From positions 248,001-312,000 of the forward strand of contig JAZLGR010000018.1 in NCBI GenBank assembly GCA_045616445.1: a DNA stretch of 64,000 bases, written 5' to 3'. The notes beneath the pieces are model-generated. The model made no database searches. It was not told the DNA's origin and saw only the letters and a program-made list of their open reading frames with translations. A program made the translations under genes and the position numbers. Shown piece after piece: positions 26,714-35,037 of the stretch (position 1 is the stretch's first letter; each line of letters opens with the position of its first letter). This DNA comes from Fimousia sp045616445. Its GTDB lineage: Bacteria > Bacillota > Clostridia > Lachnospirales > Lachnospiraceae.

Positions 26714-26890
26714 AGCTTCCAGGTGTGCAATCCTGTATATTTTGAACCTACAATTACGTGAAACGGGATTCCTATATTTCTGATGGATTGTCGAGCCTCC
26801 GTTTGCAGTGGATGGCAGGAATTCAGATGCGGTCGCCCACCTGGCTTTGTGCTAGGCGTCAAAATTGCAGGCTCATCGGGAAGTTTTAAG
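26714..26890 (+). ncRNA. ssrS: 6S RNA
   Basis: Regulator that binds the sigma-A RNA polymerase holoenzyme and mimics an open promoter. The ends pair in a long interrupted stem: CTTCC 26716-26720 with GGAAG 26879-26883, GGTG 26722-26725 with CATC 26874-26877, CCTG 26732-26735 with CAGG 26868-26871, and ATTTT 26739-26743 with AAAAT 26861-26865. TTTTGAACC at the 5' side of the central bubble is typical of Firmicutes 6S. An internal hairpin CCTGGC / GCTAGG lies at about 26840-26856. Size (about 177 bases), own promoter and own terminator fit. A short reading frame inside it is not a gene. Confidence 0.78.
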
Positions 26891-26900
26891 AGAAGTGTCA

Positions 26901-26929
26901 GTCAGATTCCATTAGAATCTGGCTTTTTT
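26901..26929 (+). terminator. Terminator of 6S RNA
   Basis: Stem GTCAGATTC / GAATCTGGC (one G-T pair) with loop CATTA and six T. Confidence 0.9.
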
Positions 26930-27010
26930 CTTTTTTGTGAGAAATATTGTAATTTTTTTCTGAATTTAGTAAAATAGAATAATATATGACTATACTATGG
27001 GGGTATTCTT

Positions 27011-27907
27011 TTGAATTTTGGCAAATGGTTAAAAACAGCCATCGGCGCTGGCATGGCGGCAGCAGGACTGACCGGAATCATCTCTTATTATGAGAACCGG
27101 CACATCCAGGTGGATCGCTATACAATTTCATCCTGGCATCTTCCAAAGAGCTTTGATGGATATCGGATTGCCTTTTTATCAGACCTTCACAACCAGCAGT
27201 TTGGCAAGGAGAATGAAGCATTGGTGGAGCTGATCCGAAGCAACAAGCCAGACCTTGTTTTAGTGGGCGGCGATATGGTAGTTGGAAAGCCGGGACACAC
27301 CATGGAAATTGCCACCTCCCTCATGAAGCAGTTATCAGAAGAATTTCCGGTTATGTATGCCAATGGAAACCATGAATACAGAATGGATCTGTACCGGGAA
27401 ACCTATGGCACACAATATCAGGATTATGTGTTAAAATTAAAAGACATGGGTATTACCTATCTGGTCAATGAATCTGTAAGGATTTCCCGCGCTGGCGAGC
27501 AGATTACGGTGTTGGGACTTAACATTGCCAGAGAATATTATAAACGTGGCAAGAAGATTCTCATGGGATCCCATTATCTGGAAAGTGAGCTTGGAAAGAA
27601 ACCGGAAGGATTCTCCATTTTGCTGGCCCATAATCCATATTATACAAGGGCTTATACAAGATGGGGCGCAGACCTTATTCTGTCAGGCCACAATCATGGC
27701 GGACTGATTCGCCTGCCACTGCTTGGGGGACTGGTCTCCCCACAGCTTTCCCTGTTTTCAAGGTATGACGCCGGCTATTATAAAGAAGAGAAAAGTCAGG
27801 TGATCATCAGCCGTGGGCTGGGAACCCACACATTTAAAATTCGGGTAAACAATCGGCCGGAGCTTTCGATGATTACCCTGAAACGAGGAAAAATATATGG
27901 CAATTGA
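27011..27907 (+). CDS. Membrane-anchored metallophosphoesterase (YkuE-like)
   Basis: Calcineurin-type phosphoesterase at the cell surface. Motifs FLSDLHN, GGDMV, NGNHEYR, LAHNPYY and SGHNHGG give the full dimetal site. A hydrophobic N-terminus (AIGAGMAAAGLTGII) anchors it. 298 residues. The start appears to be TTG at 27011 after GGGGG; no ATG fits. It overlaps scpA by 11 bases. Family members act on UDP-sugars or lipids, so the substrate is open. Confidence 0.85.
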   Translation: MNFGKWLKTAIGAGMAAAGLTGIISYYENRHIQVDRYTISSWHLPKSFDGYRIAFLSDLHNQQFGKENEALVELIRSNKPDLVLVGGDMVVGKPGHTMEIATSLMKQLSEEFPVMYANGNHEYRMDLYRETYGTQYQDYVLKLKDMGITYLVNESVRISRAGEQITVLGLNIAREYYKRGKKILMGSHYLESELGKKPEGFSILLAHNPYYTRAYTRWGADLILSGHNHGGLIRLPLLGGLVSPQLSLFSRYDAGYYKEEKSQVIISRGLGTHTFKIRVNNRPELSMITLKRGKIYGN

Positions 27908-28664
27908 AGTAAGACTTGAGGCCTTTGAAGGACCTCTGGATTTGCTGTTGCATTTGATCGAAAAAAACAAAGTTGATATATATGATATTCCGATCGCGTT
28001 GATTACAGAGCAGTATCTGGAATATCTGGATGCCATGAGAGAAGCAGATCTTACCATTATGAGTGAGTTTTTAGTCATGGCAACCACCCTTCTTCGCATC
28101 AAGTCCCAGATGCTATTACCAAAAGTTGTGGACGAAGAGGGAGAAGAGGAGGATCCAAGAGAAGAACTGGTACGCCGTCTGATCGAATACAAGATCTACA
28201 AGTATGCATCAACGGAGCTTAAGGATCTGGAAATAGAAGCGCAGAAGAGCATCTACAAGGAACAGGATCTGCCGGAAGAGGTGGAAGCCTTCCAGTATCC
28301 CATCGATCCGGTGAAGGTCATTGAGAATCAGGGTGTTACCATTGACCGTCTGAAGGAAGTATTTGAATTTGTCATGAAGCGACGGGTGGACAAGATTGAC
28401 CCGGTGAGAAGCAAGTTCGGCGAGATCAGACAGGATGAGGTGCGTGTGGAAGATAAGATGAGTCACATTACCACCAGAATTCGCAAAAAACGAAAGATGA
28501 ATTTTAAGAATCTTCTGGAAGCACAGGCCAGCAAAGTGGAAGTGGTCGTCACATTCCTGGCATTGCTGGAGCTGATGAAGATGGGTGAAGTCAGAGTCAC
28601 CCAGGAAGATACTTCCAGTGAAATTATGATAGAAACAGTAGGTGAAGAATATGAATCGGACTAA
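27897..28664 (+). CDS. scpA: Segregation and condensation protein A
   Basis: Kleisin subunit that bridges the SMC heads. N-terminal EAFEGPLDLLLHLIEKNKVDIYDIPI and C-terminal winged helix (VVTFLALLELMKMGEVRVTQ) are conserved. 255 residues. Overlaps the phosphoesterase gene upstream and scpB downstream by 14 bases. Confidence 0.96.
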   Translation: MAIEVRLEAFEGPLDLLLHLIEKNKVDIYDIPIALITEQYLEYLDAMREADLTIMSEFLVMATTLLRIKSQMLLPKVVDEEGEEEDPREELVRRLIEYKIYKYASTELKDLEIEAQKSIYKEQDLPEEVEAFQYPIDPVKVIENQGVTIDRLKEVFEFVMKRRVDKIDPVRSKFGEIRQDEVRVEDKMSHITTRIRKKRKMNFKNLLEAQASKVEVVVTFLALLELMKMGEVRVTQEDTSSEIMIETVGEEYESD

Positions 28665-29205
28665 GGGAATGATCGAAGGCATCCTTTTCTCCATGGGCGG
28701 ATCCGTTAAGAAGAAGCAGCTGATGGATGTGCTGGGGATCAGCAGCGAGATGCTCGAACAGCTCTTACTGCAGATGAAAGAGGATTATAAAAAGGAAGAG
28801 AGGGGCATCTGCCTGATGGAATTAGAAGATTCCTGTCAGCTGTGCACCAAGCAGAGCTACTACGACGTCCTGATCCGAGTCGTCAAGCAACCGAAAAAAT
28901 ACAGGCTGACAGAGGTTATGCTTGAAACCCTGTCCATCATCGCATACAAGCAGCCCGTCACCAAGGCTGAGATTGAGGCAATCCGAGGCGTCAAATGTGA
29001 CCATGCCGTCAACCGTCTCATGGAATATGGCCTGATCGAAGAAGCCGGACGATTAGATGTGGTCGGAAGACCAATTCTGCTTCGCACAACAGAAGAATTT
29101 TTAAGAGCATTTGGCGTTGAACATATAGAAGATTTGCCTACCGTGGATCCAACCATGTTAGAGGAAATCACACAGGAAGCGCAGGAAGAAATTGGAGGAA
29201 TATGA
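28651..29205 (+). CDS. scpB: Segregation and condensation protein B
   Basis: Dimeric winged-helix protein that binds ScpA. Family motifs EGILFSMGG, TEVMLETLSIIAYKQPVTKAEIE, RGVKCDHAVNRLMEYGLIEEAGRLDVVGRP. 184 residues. ATG at 28651 overlaps the end of scpA. The stop lies one base before the ilvB ATG, so ilvB expression is tied to the scp genes unless an internal promoter exists. Confidence 0.95.
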   Translation: MNRTKGMIEGILFSMGGSVKKKQLMDVLGISSEMLEQLLLQMKEDYKKEERGICLMELEDSCQLCTKQSYYDVLIRVVKQPKKYRLTEVMLETLSIIAYKQPVTKAEIEAIRGVKCDHAVNRLMEYGLIEEAGRLDVVGRPILLRTTEEFLRAFGVEHIEDLPTVDPTMLEEITQEAQEEIGGI

Positions 29206-29206
29206 T

Positions 29207-30961
29207 ATGAAAAAGATAACAGGAAATCAATTGTTTGTAAAAGCATTGATTAATGAAGGTGTAGATCACCTTTTTGCCTATCCGGGAGGCTATGCCATCG
29301 ACATTTTTGATGAGCTTTACAAGGCAGAACCGGATAACGAAATCGAGATCGTACTCCCAAGACATGAACAGGGACTGATCCACGAAGCAGACGGATATGC
29401 AAGATCCACAGGCAAGGTGGGTGTCTGTCTCGTAACCAGTGGCCCTGGCGCAACAAACCTCGTAACTGGTATTGCAACTGCAAACTACGACTCTGTTCCA
29501 CTGGTATGCTTTACCGGACAGGTATCCCTTCCACTCATCGGTAACGATGCTTTCCAGGAAGTGGACATCGTAGGCTGTACCCGCAATATTGCCAAATGGG
29601 TGATTACCGTTCGTAACCGTAATGACCTTGGACGCATCATCAAGGAAGCCTTCCACATTGCAAGCACCGGCAAACCGGGTGTAGTAGTGGTTGACCTTCC
29701 AAAGGATATCATGGCAGCCTTAGGTGATCCTGTTTATCCGGAAACTGTGAATATCCGCGGCTACAAACCAAACAAGAACGTCAACGTAAGACAGCTTCGC
29801 CGTGCCGTTGACATGATCTATAAAGCGAAAAAACCATTGATGTTAGTTGGCGGCGGCGTTAAGATCGCCAATGCACACAAAGAGTTAAGAGAATTCGTGG
29901 ATCTGACAGGTATTCCTGTTGTTTCCACAGTTATGGGAATCGGCGCTATGCCGACAGAACACCCATTATTCATGGGTAATGCGGGCATGCATGGCCGTTA
30001 TGCAGCGAATATGGCCATCTCCGAATGTGACGTATTATTCTCCATCGGTACCCGTTTCTCAGACCGTATCACCGGAGAACTTGGCGCATTTGCTCCGAAC
30101 GCCAAGATCATCCACATCGATATTGACACAGCAGCCATTTCGAAAAATGTTACCGTTAACGTCCCAATCGTTGGCGACGCGAAACTGGCTTTAGAAGAGC
30201 TCGTTACCATTGTAAAAGAGAAAGAAGCTGTAAAATCTGCAGGTGCATTTGCCGAGAGAATCAGAATGTGGAATGAAGAAAGACCTCTTGCCATGAGCGC
30301 ATCCGAGAAGGGCGTCAACCCACAGAATGTCTTTGAAACAGCCAACCGTATGCTTCCGGACGCAATCGTCGTAACCGACGTAGGACAGCATCAGATGTGG
30401 GCAACCCAGTTTACCACAATGGAATCTGACAAACGCCAGTTTATCACTTCCGGCGGCCTTGGAACCATGGGATTTGGTATTCCTGCTTCCATCGGTGCAT
30501 GTATGGGTAACCGCGGCCAGAAGGTAATCTGCTACTCCGGAGACGGCGGCGCGCAGATGAACATCCAGGAGCTGGCAACAGCTGTTCAGGAAGAAACACC
30601 GGTTATTATCTGTATCTTCAATAACCAGTACTTAGGTATGGTTCGTCAGATGCAGGATTTATTCTACAGCAGAAGATTTGCAAGCACCTGTCTCTGTAAA
30701 CGACGTTCCTGTCAGTATACCTGTAAGGGACCAGGCGAATGCTGTCCACCATATACACCAGACTTTGTGAAGTTAGCAGAAAGCTACGGCGCAAAGGGCA
30801 TCCGTGTTATGAAAGAAGAAGAGATCGCACCGGCATTTGAAGCAGCAATGAAAGAAGACAAGATTCCAACCATTATCGAATTTATGGTGGATGCAGACCG
30901 TCTCGTACTTCCAATGGTACAGGGTGGTAAGGCACTTGATGACATGATCTTAGAAGGATAG
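29207..30961 (+). CDS. ilvB: Acetolactate synthase large subunit with a cysteine-rich insert
   Basis: ThDP enzyme making acetolactate or acetohydroxybutyrate for branched-chain amino acids. Catalytic Glu in PRHEQGLIHEADGYARSTG; ThDP motif GDGGAQMNIQELATAVQEE ending in the NN pair. FAD-domain and ThDP-domain order normal, 584 residues. Between the QDLFYSRRFA segment and TPDFVKLAESYGAKG lies an extra stretch with six cysteines, C495, C497, C502, C506, C512 and C513 (C-x-C-x4-C-x3-C-x5-C-C), where model enzymes have a short loop. ATG at 29207 follows GGAGGA. Paired with ilvN. Confidence 0.95.
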   Translation: MKKITGNQLFVKALINEGVDHLFAYPGGYAIDIFDELYKAEPDNEIEIVLPRHEQGLIHEADGYARSTGKVGVCLVTSGPGATNLVTGIATANYDSVPLVCFTGQVSLPLIGNDAFQEVDIVGCTRNIAKWVITVRNRNDLGRIIKEAFHIASTGKPGVVVVDLPKDIMAALGDPVYPETVNIRGYKPNKNVNVRQLRRAVDMIYKAKKPLMLVGGGVKIANAHKELREFVDLTGIPVVSTVMGIGAMPTEHPLFMGNAGMHGRYAANMAISECDVLFSIGTRFSDRITGELGAFAPNAKIIHIDIDTAAISKNVTVNVPIVGDAKLALEELVTIVKEKEAVKSAGAFAERIRMWNEERPLAMSASEKGVNPQNVFETANRMLPDAIVVTDVGQHQMWATQFTTMESDKRQFITSGGLGTMGFGIPASIGACMGNRGQKVICYSGDGGAQMNIQELATAVQEETPVIICIFNNQYLGMVRQMQDLFYSRRFASTCLCKRRSCQYTCKGPGECCPPYTPDFVKLAESYGAKGIRVMKEEEIAPAFEAAMKEDKIPTIIEFMVDADRLVLPMVQGGKALDDMILEG

Positions 30962-30972
30962 GAGGAGAAAAC

Positions 30973-31482
30973 ATGAGCGATATGAAAAAAAGATACATCT
31001 CTTTATATGTAGAAAACCGTTGTGGCGTACTTGCCCGTATTGCAGGATTATTCTCCGGAAAATCCTATAATCTGAATACACTGACCGTTGGTGAAACCGA
31101 TGATCCGACTGTATCCCGTATGACCATCTCCACGATCAGTGATGATGTGACATTCGAACAAATCAAAAAACAGTTAAACCGTATGGTGGAAGTAATCAAG
31201 GTTATGGATTACACAGCTGTTCCAATCCGCATGAAGGAAGTGCTTTTCATCAAGGTGAAGGGCATGAGCGAAGCGGAGAAGAATGAGATCTTCCAGCTGG
31301 CCAATGTATTCCGCTACCGTGTAGTTGACTTCGGAAGAAATTCCATGATCATCGAATCCTTCCACACAGAAGGCAAGAACACCAATATTATTAATTTCTT
31401 CAAGAATAAATTTGGCAACCGTACTGAAGTTGTCAGAGGCGGTGGCGTAGCCATTGAATCCCTCTCCATCGTGGAACGATAG
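30973..31482 (+). CDS. ilvN: Acetolactate synthase small (regulatory) subunit
   Basis: ACT-domain subunit that activates the large subunit and gives valine feedback control. N-terminal ISLYVENRCGVLARIAGLFSGKSYNLNTLTVGETDDPTVSRMTI, second domain to VRGGGVAIESLSIVER. 169 residues. 11 bases after ilvB, with GGAGGAG upstream. Confidence 0.96.
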   Translation: MSDMKKRYISLYVENRCGVLARIAGLFSGKSYNLNTLTVGETDDPTVSRMTISTISDDVTFEQIKKQLNRMVEVIKVMDYTAVPIRMKEVLFIKVKGMSEAEKNEIFQLANVFRYRVVDFGRNSMIIESFHTEGKNTNIINFFKNKFGNRTEVVRGGGVAIESLSIVER

Positions 31483-31532
31483 GCATTGATGGAAACACAT
31501 CATAAAAGATAGAAGGAAGTTATTAAAGGATA

Positions 31533-31567
31533 AAAACCGATTCATAGAATATATGAATCGGTTTTTT
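31533..31567 (+). terminator. Terminator after ilvN
   Basis: Stem AAAACCGATTCATA / TATGAATCGGTTTT with loop GAATA and further T. Confidence 0.93.
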
Positions 31568-31684
31568 GTTTTTTGTCTATAAAAATTAGTTATTTTCATA
31601 ACAAAATCTATAAATAGGCTTTATGGATATTGCGAAAAGAACAAGATGATATATATAAATTGGTGGTAAAATCAGTAAAAAAAG

Positions 31685-31716
31685 GGATGGAAAAGTGATA
31701 AAACCATCCTGGTTTT
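31685..31716 (+). promoter_or_regulatory. Two mutually exclusive hairpins upstream of the butyrate operon
   Basis: AAAACCA (31700-31706) pairs with TGGTTTT (31710-31716) to form a terminator-like stem, while CCATCC (31704-31709) can instead pair with GGATGG (31685-31690). No coding sequence lies within the 366 bases from 31568 to 31933; this, the palindrome at 31750 and the promoter are all I see there. Confidence 0.35.
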
Positions 31717-31749
31717 TATGTACCTTAAAAAATACAATACTATGACGCT

Positions 31750-31780
31750 TGTAAAAAATGGCTTAAATAAGCCGTTTACA
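31750..31780 (+). repeat. Imperfect palindrome before the butyrate operon promoter
   Basis: TGTAAA (31750-31755) and TTTACA (31775-31780) enclose GGCTTA-AA-TAAGCC (31760-31773). It lies about 45 bases upstream of the -35 and lacks a T run, so an operator is more likely than a terminator. Confidence 0.5.
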
Positions 31781-31825
31781 GCCTGTGTCAAATTTGTGTC
31801 ATCGGGAGAAAAGGAAAATATAACA

Positions 31826-31854
31826 TTGCATTAGGAATTACATTGTGATAATAT
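31826..31854 (+). promoter_or_regulatory. Promoter of the butyryl-CoA operon
   Basis: TTGCAT at 31826-31831 and TAATAT at 31849-31854 with 17 bases between; start near 31861. A stem AAAGATAAG (31864-31872) / CTTATCTTT (31882-31890) would form at the very 5' end of the mRNA, a common way to stabilise abundant messages. Confidence 0.6.
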
Positions 31855-31860
31855 TAACGT
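31843..31860. promoter_or_regulatory. Rex-like operator over the -10 box
   Basis: TTGTGAT-AATA-TTAACGT resembles the Rex consensus TTGTTAA-N4-TTAACAA with the same half-site cores and spacing. Rex senses NADH/NAD and is known to repress butyrate-pathway genes in clostridia. The overlap with the -10 would give direct repression. Confidence 0.5.
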
Positions 31861-31933
31861 ATCAAAGATAAGACTATTCTGCTTATCTTTCGTGATATTT
31901 ATAGTTTTTATATTTTATGGAGGTAACAAGATT

Positions 31934-33121
31934 ATGGCAAAGAAAGTTGTTATTGCAGGCGCTTGTCGTACAGCAATCGGTAAAATGGGTGGTGGATTAT
32001 CCACAACTCCAGCTCCAGTATTAGGATCTATCGTTATTAAAGAAGCTCTTAACAGAGCAGGCGTTCCAGCAGAAGCAGTTGACCACGTATACATGGGTTG
32101 TGTAATCCAGGCTGGTTTAGGACAGAACGTAGCTCGTCAGGCTTCTATCAAAGCAGGTCTTCCAATCGAAGTACCAGCAGTTACAGTTAACGTTGTTTGT
32201 GGTTCTGGTCTTAACTGTGTTAACATGGCAGCTCAGATGATTCAGGCTGGCGATGCTGATATCGTAGTAGCAGGTGGTATGGAAAATATGTCCATGGCTC
32301 CATACGCTATGATGAAAGCTCGTTTTGGTTACAGAATGAACAACGCAACAATCATCGATACAATGGTTAACGATGCTTTAACAGACGCATTCAACAACTA
32401 CCACATGATGATCACAGCTGAAAACGTAGCTGATCAGTGGGAATTATCCAGAGAAGCATTAGATGCATTCGCAGCTTCTTCTCAGCAGAAAGCAGTTGCA
32501 GCTCAGGAAGCTGGTATCTTCAAAGAAGAAATCGTTCCTGTAGAAGTTAAACAGCGTAAAGGCACAGTAGTTATCGATACAGATGAAGGCCCACGTGCTG
32601 GTACAACAGCTGAAGGTTTAGCAAAATTACGTTGCTGCTCCGGTAAAGCTGATGGTGTTGTTACAGCTGGTAACGCTTCCGGTATCAATGATGGTGCTGC
32701 AGCAGTGGTTGTAATGAGCGAAGAAAAAGCTATCGAATTAGGCGTTAAACCTATGGCTACATTCGTAACAGGCGCTTTAGGCGGTGTTGCTCCAGAAATC
32801 ATGGGTGTTGGTCCTGTAGCTTCTACAACAAAAGCATTAGCTAAGATCGGCAAAACAATCGACGATATCGACTTAATCGAAGCTAACGAAGCTTTCGCTA
32901 CACAGTCCTTAGCAGTAGCTCACGATCTTAAATTCGATATGAGCAAAGTTAACGTTAACGGTGGTGCAATCGCTCTTGGTCATCCAGTAGGTGCTTCCGG
33001 TTGTCGTATTTTAGTAACATTACTTCACGAAATGCAGAGAAGAGAAGACGTTAAGACAGGTCTTGCTACTCTTTGTATCGGTGGTGGAATGGGCTGCTCT
33101 ACAATCGTAGAAAAATACTAA
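31934..33121 (+). CDS. thl: Acetyl-CoA C-acetyltransferase (thiolase)
   Basis: Condenses two acetyl-CoA to acetoacetyl-CoA, the first step to butyryl-CoA. Nucleophile Cys in NVVCGSGLN, His in GHPVGASG and second Cys in LCIGGGMG are present. 395 residues. The ATG at 31934 is placed after TGGAGG; an in-frame upstream start at 31892 adds a hydrophobic stretch not found in thiolases. Codon use is strongly biased (GCT, GGT, ACA), as throughout this operon, marking very high expression. The order thl-crt-hbd-bcd-etfB-etfA is that of Lachnospiraceae butyrate producers. Confidence 0.97.
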   Translation: MAKKVVIAGACRTAIGKMGGGLSTTPAPVLGSIVIKEALNRAGVPAEAVDHVYMGCVIQAGLGQNVARQASIKAGLPIEVPAVTVNVVCGSGLNCVNMAAQMIQAGDADIVVAGGMENMSMAPYAMMKARFGYRMNNATIIDTMVNDALTDAFNNYHMMITAENVADQWELSREALDAFAASSQQKAVAAQEAGIFKEEIVPVEVKQRKGTVVIDTDEGPRAGTTAEGLAKLRCCSGKADGVVTAGNASGINDGAAAVVVMSEEKAIELGVKPMATFVTGALGGVAPEIMGVGPVASTTKALAKIGKTIDDIDLIEANEAFATQSLAVAHDLKFDMSKVNVNGGAIALGHPVGASGCRILVTLLHEMQRREDVKTGLATLCIGGGMGCSTIVEKY

Positions 33122-33188
33122 TCTATCATTATAAATTTTAACTAAAACTATTAATCTTAATCATTAGATTGAAAGGAGAATCTTGAAA

Positions 33189-33977
33189 ATGGGATTCGTT
33201 AATTATGAACAGGAAGGATACGTTGGTGTTATCACAATCAACCGTCCTAAAGCATTAAATGCATTAAACAGCGAAGTATTAAAAGACTTAGAAGCAGTAA
33301 TCGACGCTGTTGATATTGATACAACAAGATGTTTAATTTTAACAGGTGCTGGCGAAAAATCTTTCGTAGCAGGCGCTGACATCGGAGAAATGAGCAACCT
33401 TACAAAGGCTGAAGGTGAAGCTTTCGGTAAAATCGGTAATGATGTATTCCGTAAACTTGAAACACTTCCAGTTCCAGTAATCGCTGCAATCAACGGATTC
33501 GCTTTAGGTGGCGGATGCGAAATCGCTATGAGCTGTGACATCAGACTTGCTGCTGAAAATGCAATCTTTGGTCAGCCAGAAGTTGGTTTAGGTATCACAC
33601 CTGGTTTCGGTGGTACACAGAGATTAGCTCGTATCGTAGGTGTTGGTAAAGCAAAAGAAATCATCTACACAGCATTCAATATCAAAGCTGATGAAGCTTT
33701 AAGAATCGGTTTAGTAAACGCAGTATATCCACAGGAAGAATTAATGGCAAAAGCTCAGAAAATGGCTGCTAAAATCGCTTCCAACGCTCCAATCGCAGTT
33801 CGCAACTGTAAGAAAGCGATCAACGATGGTTTACAGGTAGACATGGATGCTGCTATCGTAATCGAAGAAAAATTATTTGGTGACTGCTTCGAAACAGAAG
33901 ATCAGAAAGCTGGTATGGGTAACTTCTTAGCTCCAAGAGATCAGAAAGTTAAAGTTGTTCCTTTCCAGAACAAATAA
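33189..33977 (+). CDS. crt: Crotonase, 3-hydroxybutyryl-CoA dehydratase
   Basis: Dehydrates 3-hydroxybutyryl-CoA to crotonyl-CoA. Oxyanion-hole and catalytic glutamates fall in GGGCEIAMSCDIRLA and FGQPEVGLGITPGFGGTQRL. 262 residues. The ATG at 33189 is ten bases after AAAGGAG; a TTG at 33183 is also possible. Third enzyme of the pathway though second in the operon. Confidence 0.96.
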   Translation: MGFVNYEQEGYVGVITINRPKALNALNSEVLKDLEAVIDAVDIDTTRCLILTGAGEKSFVAGADIGEMSNLTKAEGEAFGKIGNDVFRKLETLPVPVIAAINGFALGGGCEIAMSCDIRLAAENAIFGQPEVGLGITPGFGGTQRLARIVGVGKAKEIIYTAFNIKADEALRIGLVNAVYPQEELMAKAQKMAAKIASNAPIAVRNCKKAINDGLQVDMDAAIVIEEKLFGDCFETEDQKAGMGNFLAPRDQKVKVVPFQNK

Positions 33978-34012
33978 TTCATTCTAAGACTTAATTAAGT
34001 ATTTTTTTATGA

Positions 34013-34037
34013 CAGGTCTGATGGCGTGTCGGACCTG
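34013..34037 (+). promoter_or_regulatory. Intercistronic hairpin crt-hbd
   Basis: CAGGTCTGA / TCGGACCTG with loop TGGCGTG and no T run after it. It may protect or mark a cleavage point in the polycistronic mRNA. Confidence 0.6.
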
Positions 34038-34077
34038 CCATTCACACATAACAATATTTTCATAGGAGGAAAATGAA

Positions 34078-34950
34078 ATGAAAGTAGGAGTTATCGGCGC
34101 TGGTACAATGGGCCAGGGTATCGCTAAAGCATTTGCAATGGTTGAAGGATACGAAGTTGCATTATGTGACATCAAACAGGAATGGGCTGAAGCTGGTAAA
34201 GCTAAAATCGAAGCTGGTTATGCTCGTTTAGTATCCAGAGGCAAAATGACACAGGAAAAAGTTGACGCTATCGTTAACTCTATCACTCCTGGTTTAAAAG
34301 AAGATTTATGTGCTGATTGTGATTTAATCGTTGAAGCTGCATTCGAAAACATGCAGGTTAAACAGGACACATTCCAGGCTTTAGATGCAATCTGCAAACC
34401 TGAATGTATCTTCTCTTCCAACACATCTTCTTTATCTATCACAGAAATCGGAAAAGGTGTTAACCGTCCAGTAATCGGTATGCACTTCTTCAACCCAGCT
34501 GATAGAATGAAATTAATCGAAGTTATCGCTGGTGTTAACACACCTCAGGAAACAGTTGATGCTATCGTAGCTATCTCCAAAGAAATCAACAAAGTACCTG
34601 TACAGGTTAACGAAGCAGCTGGTTTCGTAGTAAACCGTATCTTAATCCCAATGATCAACGAAGCAGCATTCATCAAGATGGAAGGTGTTTCTGATATCGC
34701 TGGTATCGATGCAGCTATGAAACTTGGTGCAAACCATCCAATGGGACCATTAGAATTAGGTGATTACATTGGTCTTGACATCTGCTTAGCTATCATGGAC
34801 GTTCTTTATAACGAAACAGGCGATGGCAAATACCGTGCTTGTCCATTACTTCGCAAGATGGTTCGTGGTGGAAACCTTGGTGTTAAATCTGGTAAAGGTT
34901 TCTACATCTACAATGCTGACCGTACAAAAACAGCTGTAGACGCTCAGTAA
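34078..34950 (+). CDS. hbd: 3-hydroxybutyryl-CoA dehydrogenase
   Basis: Reduces acetoacetyl-CoA to 3-hydroxybutyryl-CoA with NAD(P)H. Rossmann motif GVIGAGTMGQGIA at the N-terminus, the catalytic His in GMHFFNPADRMKLIEV, and the C-terminal helical domain (NHPMGPLELGDYIGLD). 290 residues. AGGAGG lies eight bases before the ATG at 34078; an overlapping out-of-frame ATG-AAA-TGA starts at 34073. Confidence 0.97.
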   Translation: MKVGVIGAGTMGQGIAKAFAMVEGYEVALCDIKQEWAEAGKAKIEAGYARLVSRGKMTQEKVDAIVNSITPGLKEDLCADCDLIVEAAFENMQVKQDTFQALDAICKPECIFSSNTSSLSITEIGKGVNRPVIGMHFFNPADRMKLIEVIAGVNTPQETVDAIVAISKEINKVPVQVNEAAGFVVNRILIPMINEAAFIKMEGVSDIAGIDAAMKLGANHPMGPLELGDYIGLDICLAIMDVLYNETGDGKYRACPLLRKMVRGGNLGVKSGKGFYIYNADRTKTAVDAQ

Positions 34951-34977
34951 TATTATTACAAAAGCATTTAATCTCTT

Positions 34978-35006
34978 GTTCCTCCGGAATATCCAGCCGG
35001 AGGAAC
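34978..35006 (+). promoter_or_regulatory. Intercistronic hairpin hbd-bcd
   Basis: Perfect ten-base stem GTTCCTCCGG / CCGGAGGAAC with a nine-base loop and only a short, weak T stretch afterwards. Partial terminator or mRNA stability element inside the operon. Confidence 0.7.
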
Positions 35007-35037
35007 GTTTAGAAATATTTTATGGAGGAAATAAAAG

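Noticed and set aside
26783..26977. 64-residue reading frame between DUF5662 and the phosphoesterase
   Set aside because: It lies inside 6S RNA and its terminator, has no ribosome site and an unnatural composition.
28900..29206. A T-box or leader peptide attenuator before ilvBN
   Set aside because: scpB coding sequence runs to within one base of ilvB, leaving no leader.
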